Shown: one piece after another, positions 42,115-50,370 of the stretch
How the letters are laid out: every line of letters begins with the position of its first letter
Position numbering within the stretch: the stretch's first letter is position 1
From: Acidobacteriota bacterium
GTDB lineage: Bacteria; Acidobacteriota; Holophagae; Holophagales; Holophagaceae
DNA: 64,000 bases
Assembly (NCBI GenBank): GCA_016195985.1
Contig: JACPYP010000006.1
Coordinates: 87,639 to 151,638 of the forward strand
Reading direction: 5' to 3'
Notes under the pieces: model-generated
What the model saw: the letters and a program-made list of their open reading frames with translations, nothing else
Database searches by the model: none
Told to the model about the DNA's origin: nothing
Made by a program: the position numbers and the translations under genes

Positions 42115-43952
42115 ATCTCCTCCGGGGCCTGGATGCCCATGAGGAACAGGCCCTGACGCAGGGCGCGGGCCGTGGCCACGCAGAGGGCGAGGCGGGCCTC
42201 GCGGACGGCGGGCGTGTTCTCCGGGGCAAGAATCGGACAGTTCGTGTAGTAGCCGCTGAAGGACCGCGCCACGGCCACCAGCTGGCGCGCCAGCGGCGTG
42301 GCCATGCAGCCCTCGGCCACGGCGGCCATGGCGCCGGGGAGGCCGGCCAGCTCGAAGAGCAGGGCCTGGGCTTCGGGGGCTTGCAGCCCCGCCAGATCCG
42401 CAGGCACCGGCATGGCGGAAAAGGGCACCACGGGCCCCGCGGGCGTCGCGGCCTGGATCTGGGTCTGGGCCTGGACCTGGACCTGGTCCTGGGCTTGGGC
42501 TTGGGCGGCCCAGTGGCCACCCGCCTTGCGCAGCACGCTCATGATGCGGGCGTGGGCGTACTGCACGTAGGGGCCGGTGTCGCCGTCTAGGGCGATGACG
42601 CGGTCCCAGGTGAAAGTGATGGGCTTCACGCGGTCGTTCATGGCGTCGAAGAACACCACAGCGCCCATGCCCAGCATCTCGGCCACCTCGGCCTTGTCCG
42701 CCAGATCAGGATTCTTCTCCTCGATGATGGCGGCGACGCGTTCGCGGGCCTCGTCCAGCACATCCTCCAGGAAGATGACGTTGCCCTTGCGGGTGCTCAT
42801 CTTGCCTTCGGGCAGCTTCACCATGCCGAAGGGCGTGTGCAGCATGCGCCCCTTGAACCAGGGATCCAGCTTGTCGAGCACCGCGAAGAGCTGCTGGAAG
42901 TGCAACACCTGGTCCGTGCCCACCACGTAGAGGCAGCGGTCGAAGGCGTAGGATTCTTTCCGGTAGAGGGCCGCCGCCAGGTCGCGGGTGGCGTAGATGC
43001 TGGTGCCGTCTGCCTTCTGTACCAGGCAGGGCGTGCTGATGCCCACGTCCTCCAGGTTGATGATGCGGGCGCCCTTGTCGCCCTCCACCAGCAGACCCGC
43101 ATCTTCCAGGCATTGCAGGGTGGGCGCCAGGCGATCCTCATAGAAGGCCTCGCCCTGGGCTAGGGTGTCGAAGCTCACGCCCAGGCGGTCGTAGATGCGC
43201 TGGAACTCGCGGAGCGAGATCTCGCGGAACCAGCTCCAGAGGCGGCGGGCTTCGGCGTCGCCGGTTTCCAGCCGCTTGAACCAGCCACGGGCCTCGTCGC
43301 GCATGGCCGGGTCGTTCTCTTCTTCCGCGTGGAACCGCACATAGAGCTGGAACAGGCGGAAGAGGGGCGTGCGGCGCTTGTCCGGGGCCGGTTCGGCCCA
43401 GTCGAAATCCCGCTCCAGGTCCGCGTTGCCGCCTTCAGCCCAGCGGGTGTAGGCCGCCAGCAGGGTGCCGAACTGGGTGCCCCAGTCGCCCAGGTGGTTC
43501 AGGCGGATCACATCGTATCCCAGGGCCTGGTGGGTCTGGGCCAGGGCGTGGCCGATCATGGTGGAGCGCAGGTGGCCGATGGTGAAGAGCTTGGCGATGT
43601 TCGGCGAGCTGTACTCGACGATCACCTTCTTGCCGTTGGCCTGACGGAATCCGTAGGGCCTTCCTTCGGGCGCTTCGAGGATGGCGCCCAGCACCGCCTG
43701 GGCACGGGTCTCCGGCGCCAGCTTCAGGTTCAGGTAGGGACCGGCGGCCACCAGGGCGGCACCCTCGATGGCGATGGCTCCGGCCAATTCCTGCGCCAGC
43801 TGCGCCGGATTCTTGCCCAGTTGCTTGGCCGCCCGGAAACAGGGGTAGGCCAGATCGCCCAGCTCGCCAGACTTGGGCCGTTCCAGCGCGATGTCCACGC
43901 CGGGCAGGGCCGCCGCCAACCGCTGTTCGAAGGTGTGTCGCAAGGCTTCCAT
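42111..43952 (-). CDS. argS: Arginyl-tRNA synthetase
   Basis: Charges tRNA-Arg. The product is 613 residues. An N-terminal Add-1 domain (1-90) precedes the HIGH region SSPNIAKLFTIGHLRSTMIG near residue 118. The KMSKS-like loop is LPEGKMSTRKGNVIFLEDV near 382. A DALR anticodon-binding domain ends the protein. Between the catalytic core and that domain lies a Gln/Ala-rich segment (about residues 482-501) encoded by an imperfect hexamer repeat, which is not a normal ArgS feature. GGAG lies just before the ATG. The stop codon overlaps the GTG of the GxxExxY gene. Confidence 0.96.
   Translation of the reverse strand: MEALRHTFEQRLAAALPGVDIALERPKSGELGDLAYPCFRAAKQLGKNPAQLAQELAGAIAIEGAALVAAGPYLNLKLAPETRAQAVLGAILEAPEGRPYGFRQANGKKVIVEYSSPNIAKLFTIGHLRSTMIGHALAQTHQALGYDVIRLNHLGDWGTQFGTLLAAYTRWAEGGNADLERDFDWAEPAPDKRRTPLFRLFQLYVRFHAEEENDPAMRDEARGWFKRLETGDAEARRLWSWFREISLREFQRIYDRLGVSFDTLAQGEAFYEDRLAPTLQCLEDAGLLVEGDKGARIINLEDVGISTPCLVQKADGTSIYATRDLAAALYRKESYAFDRCLYVVGTDQVLHFQQLFAVLDKLDPWFKGRMLHTPFGMVKLPEGKMSTRKGNVIFLEDVLDEARERVAAIIEEKNPDLADKAEVAEMLGMGAVVFFDAMNDRVKPITFTWDRVIALDGDTGPYVQYAHARIMSVLRKAGGHWAAQAQAQDQVQVQAQTQIQAATPAGPVVPFSAMPVPADLAGLQAPEAQALLFELAGLPGAMAAVAEGCMATPLARQLVAVARSFSGYYTNCPILAPENTPAVREARLALCVATARALRQGLFLMGIQAPEEM
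42451..42507 (-). repeat. Imperfect hexamer repeat inside argS
   Basis: Repeated CTGGGC/CTGGAC units encode a run of alternating Gln with Ala, Val and Asp. Slippage-prone, in frame. Confidence 0.6.
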
Positions 43953-43968
43953 CCGCTCCTCAGTTTCT

Positions 43969-44000
43969 GGTCTTCAGTCTTCGGTCTTCGGTCTTCAGGC
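43969..44000 (-). repeat. GAAGACC heptamer tandem repeat upstream of argS
   Basis: On the minus strand GAAGACC/GAAGACT occurs four times in a row, 17 bases before the argS start. Similar heptamers occur at 51567-51595. Confidence 0.6.
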
Positions 44001-44008
44001 GCCGGGCT

Positions 44009-44839
44009 TCAGGCCGAGAGTTCGGCCAGGGCTTTTTCGTAGTCTTCGGTCTTGGGCGGAACGCCGTGCCAGCCGGCCTGGTTCTCCATGAAGCTCACGC
44101 CCTTGCCCTTCACGGTGCGGGCGCAGATCATCGCGGGCTGGCCCTTCACCGTTCGGGCCCAGGCCAGGGCCTCCAGGATCTGGGTGAAGTCATGGCCATC
44201 GATTTCCTTCACGGCCCAGCCGAAGGCCTTCCACTTGTCCACGATGGGGTGGATGTTCATGACCTTCTTCACCTCGCCATCGATCTGCAGGCCATTGAGA
44301 TCGTGGAACACGCAGAGGTTGTCGAGCTTGTGGTGGGGCGCCGCCATGGCCGCCTCCCAGATGATGCCTTCCTGGCTTTCGCCGTCGCCCACCACGCAGT
44401 AGACGCGGCTGTCTGACTGCTGCACCTTCAGGCCCAGGGCGATGCCCACGGCCTGGGGAAGCCCCTGGCCCAGGCTGCCGGTGGTCACCTCGACGCCGGG
44501 CGTGTAGTGGTTTTCCGCGTGGCCCTGCAGCTTCGTGGGGTACTGGCGGAAAGTATCGAGCCAGGCCTTGGGGAAGAAGCCCTGGTCCGCGAGGAGGGCG
44601 TACTGAGCCGGGCAGGCATGCCCCTTGGACAGCACGAAGCGGTCCCGACCGGGGTTGGCAGGATCCTCCGGAAACACGGTCATCTCGTGGTAGTAGAGGG
44701 CCACGCCGAGATCGATCCAGGAAAGGCTGCCGCCCGGATGGCCGCTCTGGGCCTTGTAGACCTGCAGGAGCACGTCTTTGCGAAGGGCTTTCGCCTTCGC
44801 CGCCAAATCCACGACGGACTCCAATTTCTGCTGCGGCAT
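44009..44839 (-). CDS. Transketolase, N-terminal subunit
   Basis: Thiamine-diphosphate half of a split transketolase, 276 residues. Motifs are KAQSGHPGGSLSWIDLGVAL near residue 30, FVLSKGHACPAQYALLAD near 70, TGSLGQGLPQAVGIALG near 120 and the TPP/Mg site VVGDGESQEGIIWEAAM near 147. The pyrimidine-binding C-terminal half is not next to it; the downstream neighbour is argS. Split transketolases usually have both halves adjacent. AAGGA lies seven bases before the ATG. Acts in the pentose phosphate pathway if the partner exists elsewhere. Confidence 0.9.
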   Translation of the reverse strand: MPQQKLESVVDLAAKAKALRKDVLLQVYKAQSGHPGGSLSWIDLGVALYYHEMTVFPEDPANPGRDRFVLSKGHACPAQYALLADQGFFPKAWLDTFRQYPTKLQGHAENHYTPGVEVTTGSLGQGLPQAVGIALGLKVQQSDSRVYCVVGDGESQEGIIWEAAMAAPHHKLDNLCVFHDLNGLQIDGEVKKVMNIHPIVDKWKAFGWAVKEIDGHDFTQILEALAWARTVKGQPAMICARTVKGKGVSFMENQAGWHGVPPKTEDYEKALAELSA

Positions 44840-45030
44840 GACCCCATCCTTCCCGGGAGGCCCATCGCCTCCGATCAGGATGCCCTGCCGGAGCCCCCGC
44901 AGGAAGGGGTCGAATCGGGCTTGACCCCAGGCTTTTGCCCTTGACCTATGGGCTGTTTGCGATAGGATGGTCTTTCGCGCTTCCCCATGCCCCTGTACGG
45001 GGGACTGCCCCGGAAGCTGGAGAATCGAAC

Positions 45031-45294
45031 ATGGCCAATCACAAGTCCGCTGCCAAGAAGGCCCGTCGCGATGGCGAGGCGCGCCTGCGCAACCGCAGCA
45101 ACCGCTCTTCCCTGAAGACTGCCGTCAAGGGTTTCCTGGCCCTGATCGCCGATGGCAAGAAGGACGAGGCCGCCAAGGCTCTGCCCTCGACCCAGGGCCT
45201 AGTCGACAAGGCCTGCCGCAAGGGCGTCATGCACAAGAACGCCGCCGACCGCACCAAGTCCCGCCTGGCCGCCAAAGTGAACAAGCTGGCCTAA
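45031..45294 (+). CDS. rpsT: 30S ribosomal protein S20
   Basis: An 87-residue primary 16S rRNA-binding protein, start ATG at 45031 with GGAG eight bases upstream. It has the all-helical S20 pattern: ANHKSAAKKARRDGEARLRN, RSSLKTAVKGFLALIADGKK, KALPSTQGLVDKACRKGVMH and KNAADRTKSRLAAKVNKLA. The last six codons and the stop are repeated twice downstream as part of a tandem array that also repeats the terminator. S20 synthesis is often autoregulated; nothing of that is visible here. Confidence 0.96.
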   Translation: MANHKSAAKKARRDGEARLRNRSNRSSLKTAVKGFLALIADGKKDEAAKALPSTQGLVDKACRKGVMHKNAADRTKSRLAAKVNKLA

Positions 45295-45562
45295 CGGACC
45301 TCATGTTTTCGAAACAAAGGACCCGGAGAGCCGGGTCTTTTGTTTTGCGGGTCTCGCGTATCCCCGCAGGGGATACCGAGAAAGTGAACAAGCTGGCCTA
45401 ACGGACCTCATGTTTTCGAAACAAAGGACCCGGAGAGCCGGGTCCTTCTGTTTTGCGGGTCTCCCGTATCCCCGCAGGGGATACCGAGAAAGTGAACAAG
45501 CTGGCCTAACGGACCTCATGTTTTCGAAACAAAGGACCCGGAGAGCCGGGTCCTTTGTTTTG
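45274..45562 (+). repeat. Tandem array of rpsT tail plus terminator
   Basis: Units of 107 and 108 bases (45274-45380, 45381-45488) and a 74-base third copy (45489-45562). Each begins with the rpsT codons for KVNKLA and stop, and includes the terminator hairpin. The two full copies end with a TATCCCCGCAGGGGATA hairpin. The copies differ at only a few positions. Confidence 0.92.
45317..45345 (+). terminator. rpsT terminator (first of three)
   Basis: AAAGGACCCGG pairs with CCGGGTCTTTT around AGAG, followed by GTTTT. Repeated near 45424-45453 and 45532-45560; the third copy has a perfect 11-bp stem. The last copies also face the end of gluQ. Confidence 0.85.
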
Positions 45563-45578
45563 CCCGCGGGGAGATCCC

Positions 45579-46481
45579 CTACGCCCAGGCAGCCGGCAGC
45601 CGCACGTCACCCTTGGGAACCCGGCTCCAGTCGAAGGCGGAGATAAGTTCTTCCAGGCCGCAGGGCCTCGCCTCGGCCTGGCAACCCAGGCTCCACCCCA
45701 GCCAGCCCAGCAGGTCCGGCAGCGCGACGCCGCGGGCGGCCAGGGCCTCGACGCCCAGAGCCCCGTCCCGCTTGCCGAGGCGGCTGCCGTCCGGCGCCAG
45801 CACCATGCCCAGATGAGCGTAAGCCGGCCTCGGGAGGCCCAGGGCTTCCTGCAAGCGGATCTGGGTGGCCGTCACCGGGCGCAGGTCCGCGCCCCGTGCC
45901 ACTTCGCTCACGCCTTGAGCGCCATCATCCACCACCACCGCCAGGTGGTAGGCGAAACAACCGTCGCGGCGGAAGAGCAGCGGGTCTCCGGTGAGAAGCG
46001 CAGGATCCTCGGTCCGCGGGCCGAGCAGGCGGTCCTCCCAAGCCACCGTCCCGCCGGGGAGGCGGAAGCGCAGGGCCCGCCCGAACCCTTCCCAGGCGCG
46101 GGCCCTGCAGCGCCCGGGATAGGGACGCAGGCCATCTCCCTCATGGGGGGCCGAAGCCATCACCTGCAGATCCTTCCGCGTGCAGGCGCAGGGATAGAGG
46201 AACCGGGCCCGGTGGAGCGAGGCCAGGGCCTCCTGGTAGAGAAGGCTCCGCCCGGACTGCCAGACCACGGGCCCGTCAGAGACCAGGCCCAGACGCTCCA
46301 AATCCCTCAGTTGAGCCTCGCCCAGATCGCGCCGGCAGCGGGGGCCGTCCACATCCTCCATGCGGATGATCCAGCGGCCTCCGGCCTTGCGGGCAGAAAG
46401 CCAGGAAGCCAGGGCTGTGCGAAGGTTCCCCAGGTGCAGGATGCCGGTGGGTGATGGCGCGAAGCGGCCTGTGATGCTCAT
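45579..46481 (-). CDS. gluQ: Glutamyl-Q tRNA(Asp) synthetase
   Basis: Attaches glutamate to queuosine in tRNA-Asp; a paralogue of the GluRS catalytic core without the anticodon domain. The product is 300 residues from the ATG at 46481, as usual for the family. GRFAPSPTGILHLGNLRTAL is the HIGH region. Zinc ligands appear as YPCACTR and YPGRC. The degenerate KMSKS region is LGKRDGALG near residue 225. No ribosome site precedes the start, and the divergent methyltransferase begins only 18 bp away. It converges on the rpsT terminators. Confidence 0.92.
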   Translation of the reverse strand: MSITGRFAPSPTGILHLGNLRTALASWLSARKAGGRWIIRMEDVDGPRCRRDLGEAQLRDLERLGLVSDGPVVWQSGRSLLYQEALASLHRARFLYPCACTRKDLQVMASAPHEGDGLRPYPGRCRARAWEGFGRALRFRLPGGTVAWEDRLLGPRTEDPALLTGDPLLFRRDGCFAYHLAVVVDDGAQGVSEVARGADLRPVTATQIRLQEALGLPRPAYAHLGMVLAPDGSRLGKRDGALGVEALAARGVALPDLLGWLGWSLGCQAEARPCGLEELISAFDWSRVPKGDVRLPAAWA

Positions 46482-46499
46482 TCGCACTAGCATAAGAGC
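46482..46499. promoter_or_regulatory. Overlapping divergent -10-like boxes, possible leaderless starts
   Basis: TAGCAT on the plus strand (46488-46493) and TATGCT on the minus strand (46494-46489) overlap. Each is six or seven bases from the A of the ATG it would serve. No -35 match is clear. Confidence 0.35.
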
Positions 46500-47249
46500 A
46501 TGTCCTTGATTCGCCGCCTGCCCCCGGTGCTGCGCGCCCTGCTCGCGCAGGCCTTGGCCTTCGCAGCCCTGGTGGCCCTGGCGCGGCTGGGACTGCGCTT
46601 CACGCCGCTGATCTGGGTGCTGCTGCAGGCAGTGCTGGCGGTGTTCCTGTCCCGGTGGACGGATCTGGGCCCGCGCTGGGTGTTCATGCAGGCCGCCCTG
46701 CCCTTCCTGGTGCGGTCGCTCTGGAACGCGCCCATCCCAGGCTGGGTTTACCTCGCCCTCTTCCTGGGCCTGGCCCTGGTCTTCGGCGGCGGGCTTTTCA
46801 CGCGGGTGCCCCTGTACCACGCCAGCCGCGATGCCTGGGAGAAGCTGGAGCCGCTGCTGCCGGAGCGGCCGGGCCTGCATTTCGTGGATCTGGGCTGCGG
46901 CTTCGGCGGCCCCGTGGCCCACCTGGCCAAGGCCCGCCCGGATGGAACCTTCCTGGGCATCGAAGCCTCCCCCCTCACCTGGCTGGTGGCCTGGCTGCGC
47001 TGCCTGCCCCGCGCCAACGCGCGCATCCGCCTGGGCAGCCTCTGGCGGGCGGACCTATCGGGATTCGACGTGGCCTATGCCTTCCTGTCGCCGGTGCCCA
47101 TGCCCGGCCTTTGGGCCAAGGTCCGCCGCGAGATGAAGCCCGGCAGCCGCTTCATCAGCCACAGCTTCGACGTGCCCTTTGAAACGCCCCACCGCGTGAT
47201 CCCCGTGGAGGGGCGCGATGGGGCGAGGCTGCTGGTCTGGGAGATGTAA
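46500..47249 (+). CDS. Class I SAM-dependent methyltransferase with membrane anchor
   Basis: A 249-residue protein. Residues 1-105 contain three or four hydrophobic helices, including LLQAVLAVFLSRW and YLALFLGLALVFGGGLF. Residues from about 118 form a Rossmann methyltransferase: motif I HFVDLGCGFGGPVAHLAK, then GTFLGIEASPLTWL and FDVAYAFLSPVPM, and it ends with PGSRFISHSF. Membrane-anchored methyltransferases of this size act on lipids, quinones or proteins; the substrate is unknown. No ribosome site precedes the ATG, so translation may be leaderless. It converges on the deoxyhypusine-synthase-like gene, 10 bp apart. Confidence 0.75.
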   Translation: MSLIRRLPPVLRALLAQALAFAALVALARLGLRFTPLIWVLLQAVLAVFLSRWTDLGPRWVFMQAALPFLVRSLWNAPIPGWVYLALFLGLALVFGGGLFTRVPLYHASRDAWEKLEPLLPERPGLHFVDLGCGFGGPVAHLAKARPDGTFLGIEASPLTWLVAWLRCLPRANARIRLGSLWRADLSGFDVAYAFLSPVPMPGLWAKVRREMKPGSRFISHSFDVPFETPHRVIPVEGRDGARLLVWEM

Positions 47250-47259
47250 GGCTCTGGCC

Positions 47260-48252
47260 TTACCACCCCAACAGGTAGGCAAAGATCAGCGGGGCGACGA
47301 TGGTGGCGTCACTTTCCACGATGAACTTGGGCGTGTCGATGCCCAGCTTGCCCCAGGTGATCTTCTCGTTGGGCACGGCGCCTGAATACGACCCGTAGCT
47401 GGTGGTCGAATCGCTGATCTGGCAGAAGTAGCCCCAGAGAGGGACCTCGGTCAGCTCCAAGTCCTGGTGCAGCATGGGCACCACGCAGATGGGGAAGTCG
47501 CCGGCGATGCCGCCGCCGATCTGGAACATGCCCAGGGTCGAGGTCTTGGTCACTTCCTGGTAGTGCTTGGCCAGCCAGGTCATGTATTCGATGCCCGTGC
47601 GCACGGTGTGGACGTTCTTCACGTCGCCCCGGATGACCGCCGCCGCGTACATGTTGCCGAGTGTGCTGTCCTCCCAGCCGGGAACGACGATGGGCACGTT
47701 CTTTTCGAGGGCGGCCAGCATCCAGGAATGCTTCGGGTCGATCTGGTAGTGCTCCTTGTACTTTCCGCTCTTGAGCACCTTCTGGAAAAACTCGTGGGGG
47801 AAGCAGCGCTCGCCCTTGGCGTCGGCCTCCATCCACACCTCGAGCATGGCCTTCTCCATGCGGCGCATGGCCTCCATCTCGGGGATGCAGGTGTCCGTCA
47901 CGCGGTTCATGTGGCGGCCGAGCAGCTCCGCCTCGTCCTCGGGGGTCAGGTCGCGGTAGTGGGGCACGCGCTCATAGAAGTCGTGGGCCACCAGATTGAA
48001 GATGTCCTCTTCCAGGTTGGCGCCAGTGCAGACGATGAGATGCACCTTGTCCTGGCGGATCATCTCCGCGAAGGAAAGGCCCAGCTCCGCCGTGCTCATG
48101 GCCCCGGCCAGGGTCACCATCATCTTGCCGCCCTGGGCCAGGTAGGCCCGGTAGCCTTCGGCCGCATCCACCAGGGCCGCGGCGTTGAAATGCCTGAAAT
48201 GATGCTTCACATAGCTGCCGACTGGCCCGAGAGTAGAAGTTGAAGGTGCCAT
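47260..48252 (-). CDS. Deoxyhypusine synthase-family protein
   Basis: A 330-residue protein from the ATG at 48252 with GGAGG four bases upstream. It resembles deoxyhypusine synthase throughout: GGKMMVTLAGAMSTAELGLS, IVCTGANLEEDIFNLVAH, VPIVVPGWEDSTLGNM and PNEKITWGKLGID, whose Lys corresponds to the enzyme-imine Lys of the eukaryotic enzyme. Bacteria lack eIF5A, so members here are thought to make homospermidine or related polyamines from spermidine-type donors with NAD. The exact product is not shown. No other polyamine gene is nearby. Neighbours are unrelated (methyltransferase, motA). Confidence 0.85.
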   Translation of the reverse strand: MAPSTSTLGPVGSYVKHHFRHFNAAALVDAAEGYRAYLAQGGKMMVTLAGAMSTAELGLSFAEMIRQDKVHLIVCTGANLEEDIFNLVAHDFYERVPHYRDLTPEDEAELLGRHMNRVTDTCIPEMEAMRRMEKAMLEVWMEADAKGERCFPHEFFQKVLKSGKYKEHYQIDPKHSWMLAALEKNVPIVVPGWEDSTLGNMYAAAVIRGDVKNVHTVRTGIEYMTWLAKHYQEVTKTSTLGMFQIGGGIAGDFPICVVPMLHQDLELTEVPLWGYFCQISDSTTSYGSYSGAVPNEKITWGKLGIDTPKFIVESDATIVAPLIFAYLLGW

Positions 48253-48355
48253 AAATCCTCCGAATCCTTTCATTGTGACAGCGCCCTGGGCCCGGTCCGA
48301 GTCCAGAATTCAGCCCAGGCCTTCCCGGACCGATGAAAACGGCAGGAGTTGCAGC

Positions 48356-49222
48356 ATGTTCTTCATCATCGGCTTGGTGGTGGTCTTCGGCGCGGTCATC
48401 GGGGGATACCTGATGGAAGGCGGGAGCATACCCACGCTGCTCCACCCCCTGCCCGCGGAAGGCATCATCATCTTCGGCGCGGGCGTCGGCTCCTTCCTGG
48501 CCGCGAACCCCATGAACGTCATCAAGCGCGTGGCCGCCGACATCGCCAAGCCCCTCAAGGGCAGCCCGTACACCAAGGCCGTGTACATGGAAGTCCTCAT
48601 GATGCAGTACGAGGTCTACGTGAACATCAAGAAGGGCGGCCTCCTGGCCCTCGAACAGGATGTCAACGACCCGCACAATTCGGCCATCTTCAAGAAGTAC
48701 CCCACCTTCACCCACAACCACCACGCCATGGATTTCTTCTGCGACTCCATGAAACTCCTCATCAACGGCAGCGCCAAGATGGACGAGATCGACATGGTGA
48801 TGGATGCGGAACTCGACGTGCACCACGCTGAGAACGCCGCCCCTGGGGCCTCCGTCGGCAATCTGGCCGATGCCTTCCCTGCCTTCGGCATCGTGGCCTG
48901 CGTCATGGGCGTGGTCATCACCATGGGTTTCCTGGACCAGCCGCCCAACATCATCGGCGCCAAGGTGGGCGCGGCCCTCGTGGGCACCTTCCTGGGCATC
49001 CTGCTGGCCTATGGCGTGTTCCAGCCCCTGGCCAAAAACATCGACGCCGTGAACGCCGTGGAAGCTTACTACTTCAATTGCATCCGCGCAGGCCTCACCA
49101 GCTTCGGCAACGGCGCCGCCCCCATCACCGCCGTGGAATTCGCCCGCCGCAACATCCCCTCCTCAGAGCGGCCCGGATCAGGCGAGTTGGAGGAAGTGGT
49201 ACGGCAGATCAAGCCGAGGTAA
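48356..49222 (+). CDS. motA: Flagellar motor stator protein MotA
   Basis: A 288-residue inner-membrane stator subunit, ATG at 48356 with AGGAG seven bases upstream. Four helices are visible: FFIIGLVVVFGAVIGGYLM, IIIFGAGVGSFLAA, FPAFGIVACVMGVVITMGF and VGAALVGTFLGILLAYGVF. The cytoplasmic loop between helices 2 and 3 contains KKGGLLALEQDVNDP, the charged region that contacts the rotor. With MotB it forms the proton channel that drives the flagellum. motB follows by six bases. Confidence 0.95.
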   Translation: MFFIIGLVVVFGAVIGGYLMEGGSIPTLLHPLPAEGIIIFGAGVGSFLAANPMNVIKRVAADIAKPLKGSPYTKAVYMEVLMMQYEVYVNIKKGGLLALEQDVNDPHNSAIFKKYPTFTHNHHAMDFFCDSMKLLINGSAKMDEIDMVMDAELDVHHAENAAPGASVGNLADAFPAFGIVACVMGVVITMGFLDQPPNIIGAKVGAALVGTFLGILLAYGVFQPLAKNIDAVNAVEAYYFNCIRAGLTSFGNGAAPITAVEFARRNIPSSERPGSGELEEVVRQIKPR

Positions 49223-49228
49223 TGGGGA

Positions 49229-50143
49229 ATGGCCGAGCAACAGCAGCAGCCCGAGGTCAAGGTCAAGTTCGTCAAGAAGAAGGGCGGTCACGGAGCGGCT
49301 CACGGCGGCGCGTGGAAGGTGGCCTACGCCGATCTGGTGACGGCCATGATGGCTTTTTTCCTTCTGATGTGGCTGCTCAGCAGCGCCAACGCCAACACCA
49401 AGGCGGGCATCGCGGGCATGTTCCAGGATGCGAATTTCTTCAACACCGAGCGCGGCAAGGAGATCCTGGCCAACCACGGCAAGGGCATCCTGCCCGGCGG
49501 CCGGGGCATGGCGCCGGGCCCGGATGGGGATGGGGGCACCGACACCGCGGCCGAAAGTCCTGGCGCGGCGCAGGAAGAGCGCAAGGTGATGGAGGCCACC
49601 GCCGAGGCCATCGAGAAGGCCTTCCAGCAGGACGAGCTGCTTCAGGCCTTCCAGGACCAGATCACCATGGATTTCACCGACGAAGGCCTGCGGGTGCAAA
49701 TCCAGGACAAGGCGGCCCAGGTGCTCTTCGATTCCGGCAGCGCCACCCTGAAGAGCTACACCATGTCGATCCTGAAGGAGATCGCCAAGGAACTGGGCAA
49801 GCTGCCCAACCGCGTGGTCATCGGCGGCCACACCGATGCCGCCCAGTATTCCAACAAGACCTACACCAACTGGGAGCTGAGCGCTGAAAGAGCCAACGCG
49901 GCGCGGCGCGTTATGGAAGGCGCCGCCGGCGGCTTGCGCCCCGGCCAGGTGCGGCGGGTCACAGGCTACGCCGACACCATCCCCCTCGAAGGCAAGGACC
50001 CCAAGGACCCCCAGAACCGCCGCATCTCCATCGTGGTGATTTCCGCCGCCACCGAGGCCGCCGAATCCAAGCACCAGAAGGCCCAGCCCCGAGGGAAGGA
50101 AAAGAACCCTTCCTCCGCCGAGGAGAAGGACGACAGGCCCTAG
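49229..50143 (+). CDS. motB: Flagellar motor stator protein MotB
   Basis: A 304-residue protein. A Lys/Gln-rich cytoplasmic N-terminus leads to one helix, ADLVTAMMAFFLLMWLLSS, whose Asp (about residue 35) is the proton-binding residue. The periplasmic part has a plug/linker and an OmpA-like peptidoglycan-binding domain: VLFDSGSATLKSYTMSILKE, RVVIGGHTDAAQYSNKTY, NWELSAERANAARRVM and PQNRRISIVVIS. No other flagellar gene is in the window, but the CheZ-like gene lies 4 kb away. Confidence 0.95.
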   Translation: MAEQQQQPEVKVKFVKKKGGHGAAHGGAWKVAYADLVTAMMAFFLLMWLLSSANANTKAGIAGMFQDANFFNTERGKEILANHGKGILPGGRGMAPGPDGDGGTDTAAESPGAAQEERKVMEATAEAIEKAFQQDELLQAFQDQITMDFTDEGLRVQIQDKAAQVLFDSGSATLKSYTMSILKEIAKELGKLPNRVVIGGHTDAAQYSNKTYTNWELSAERANAARRVMEGAAGGLRPGQVRRVTGYADTIPLEGKDPKDPQNRRISIVVISAATEAAESKHQKAQPRGKEKNPSSAEEKDDRP

Positions 50144-50194
50144 CCCGCCAAACACCAATACCCAGTTGCGTGCCATTCAATGGAAAAGGACTTT

Positions 50195-50299
50195 CACCAC
50201 CAAGGCACCAAGTTTCTTTTTGTCTCGGTATCGCCGTAGGCGATACCGAGAAGAACGGCATGAACAGTGGCCCTGGTATTTCTTGGCGTCTCGGTGGTG
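50195..50299. repeat. Nested hairpin repeat element
   Basis: Outer arms CACCACCAAGGCACCAAG (50195-50212) and 50282-50299 belong to the CACCACCAAG family. The loop contains a perfect 13-bp stem TCTCGGTATCGCC/GGCGATACCGAGA (50223-50251), similar to the hairpin in the rpsT array. Confidence 0.8.
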
Positions 50300-50344
50300 T
50301 TCCTGATCGTTTGAATTCAAATCCACATAGGGCCACCGAAAAAA

Positions 50345-50370
50345 GAAGCGCCCGGAGGTGCGGGCGCTTC
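50345..50370 (-). terminator. Terminator for the LolA-like operon
   Basis: GAAGCGCCCG pairs with CGGGCGCTTC around GAGGTG. On the minus strand the stem is followed by six T residues. Confidence 0.85.
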
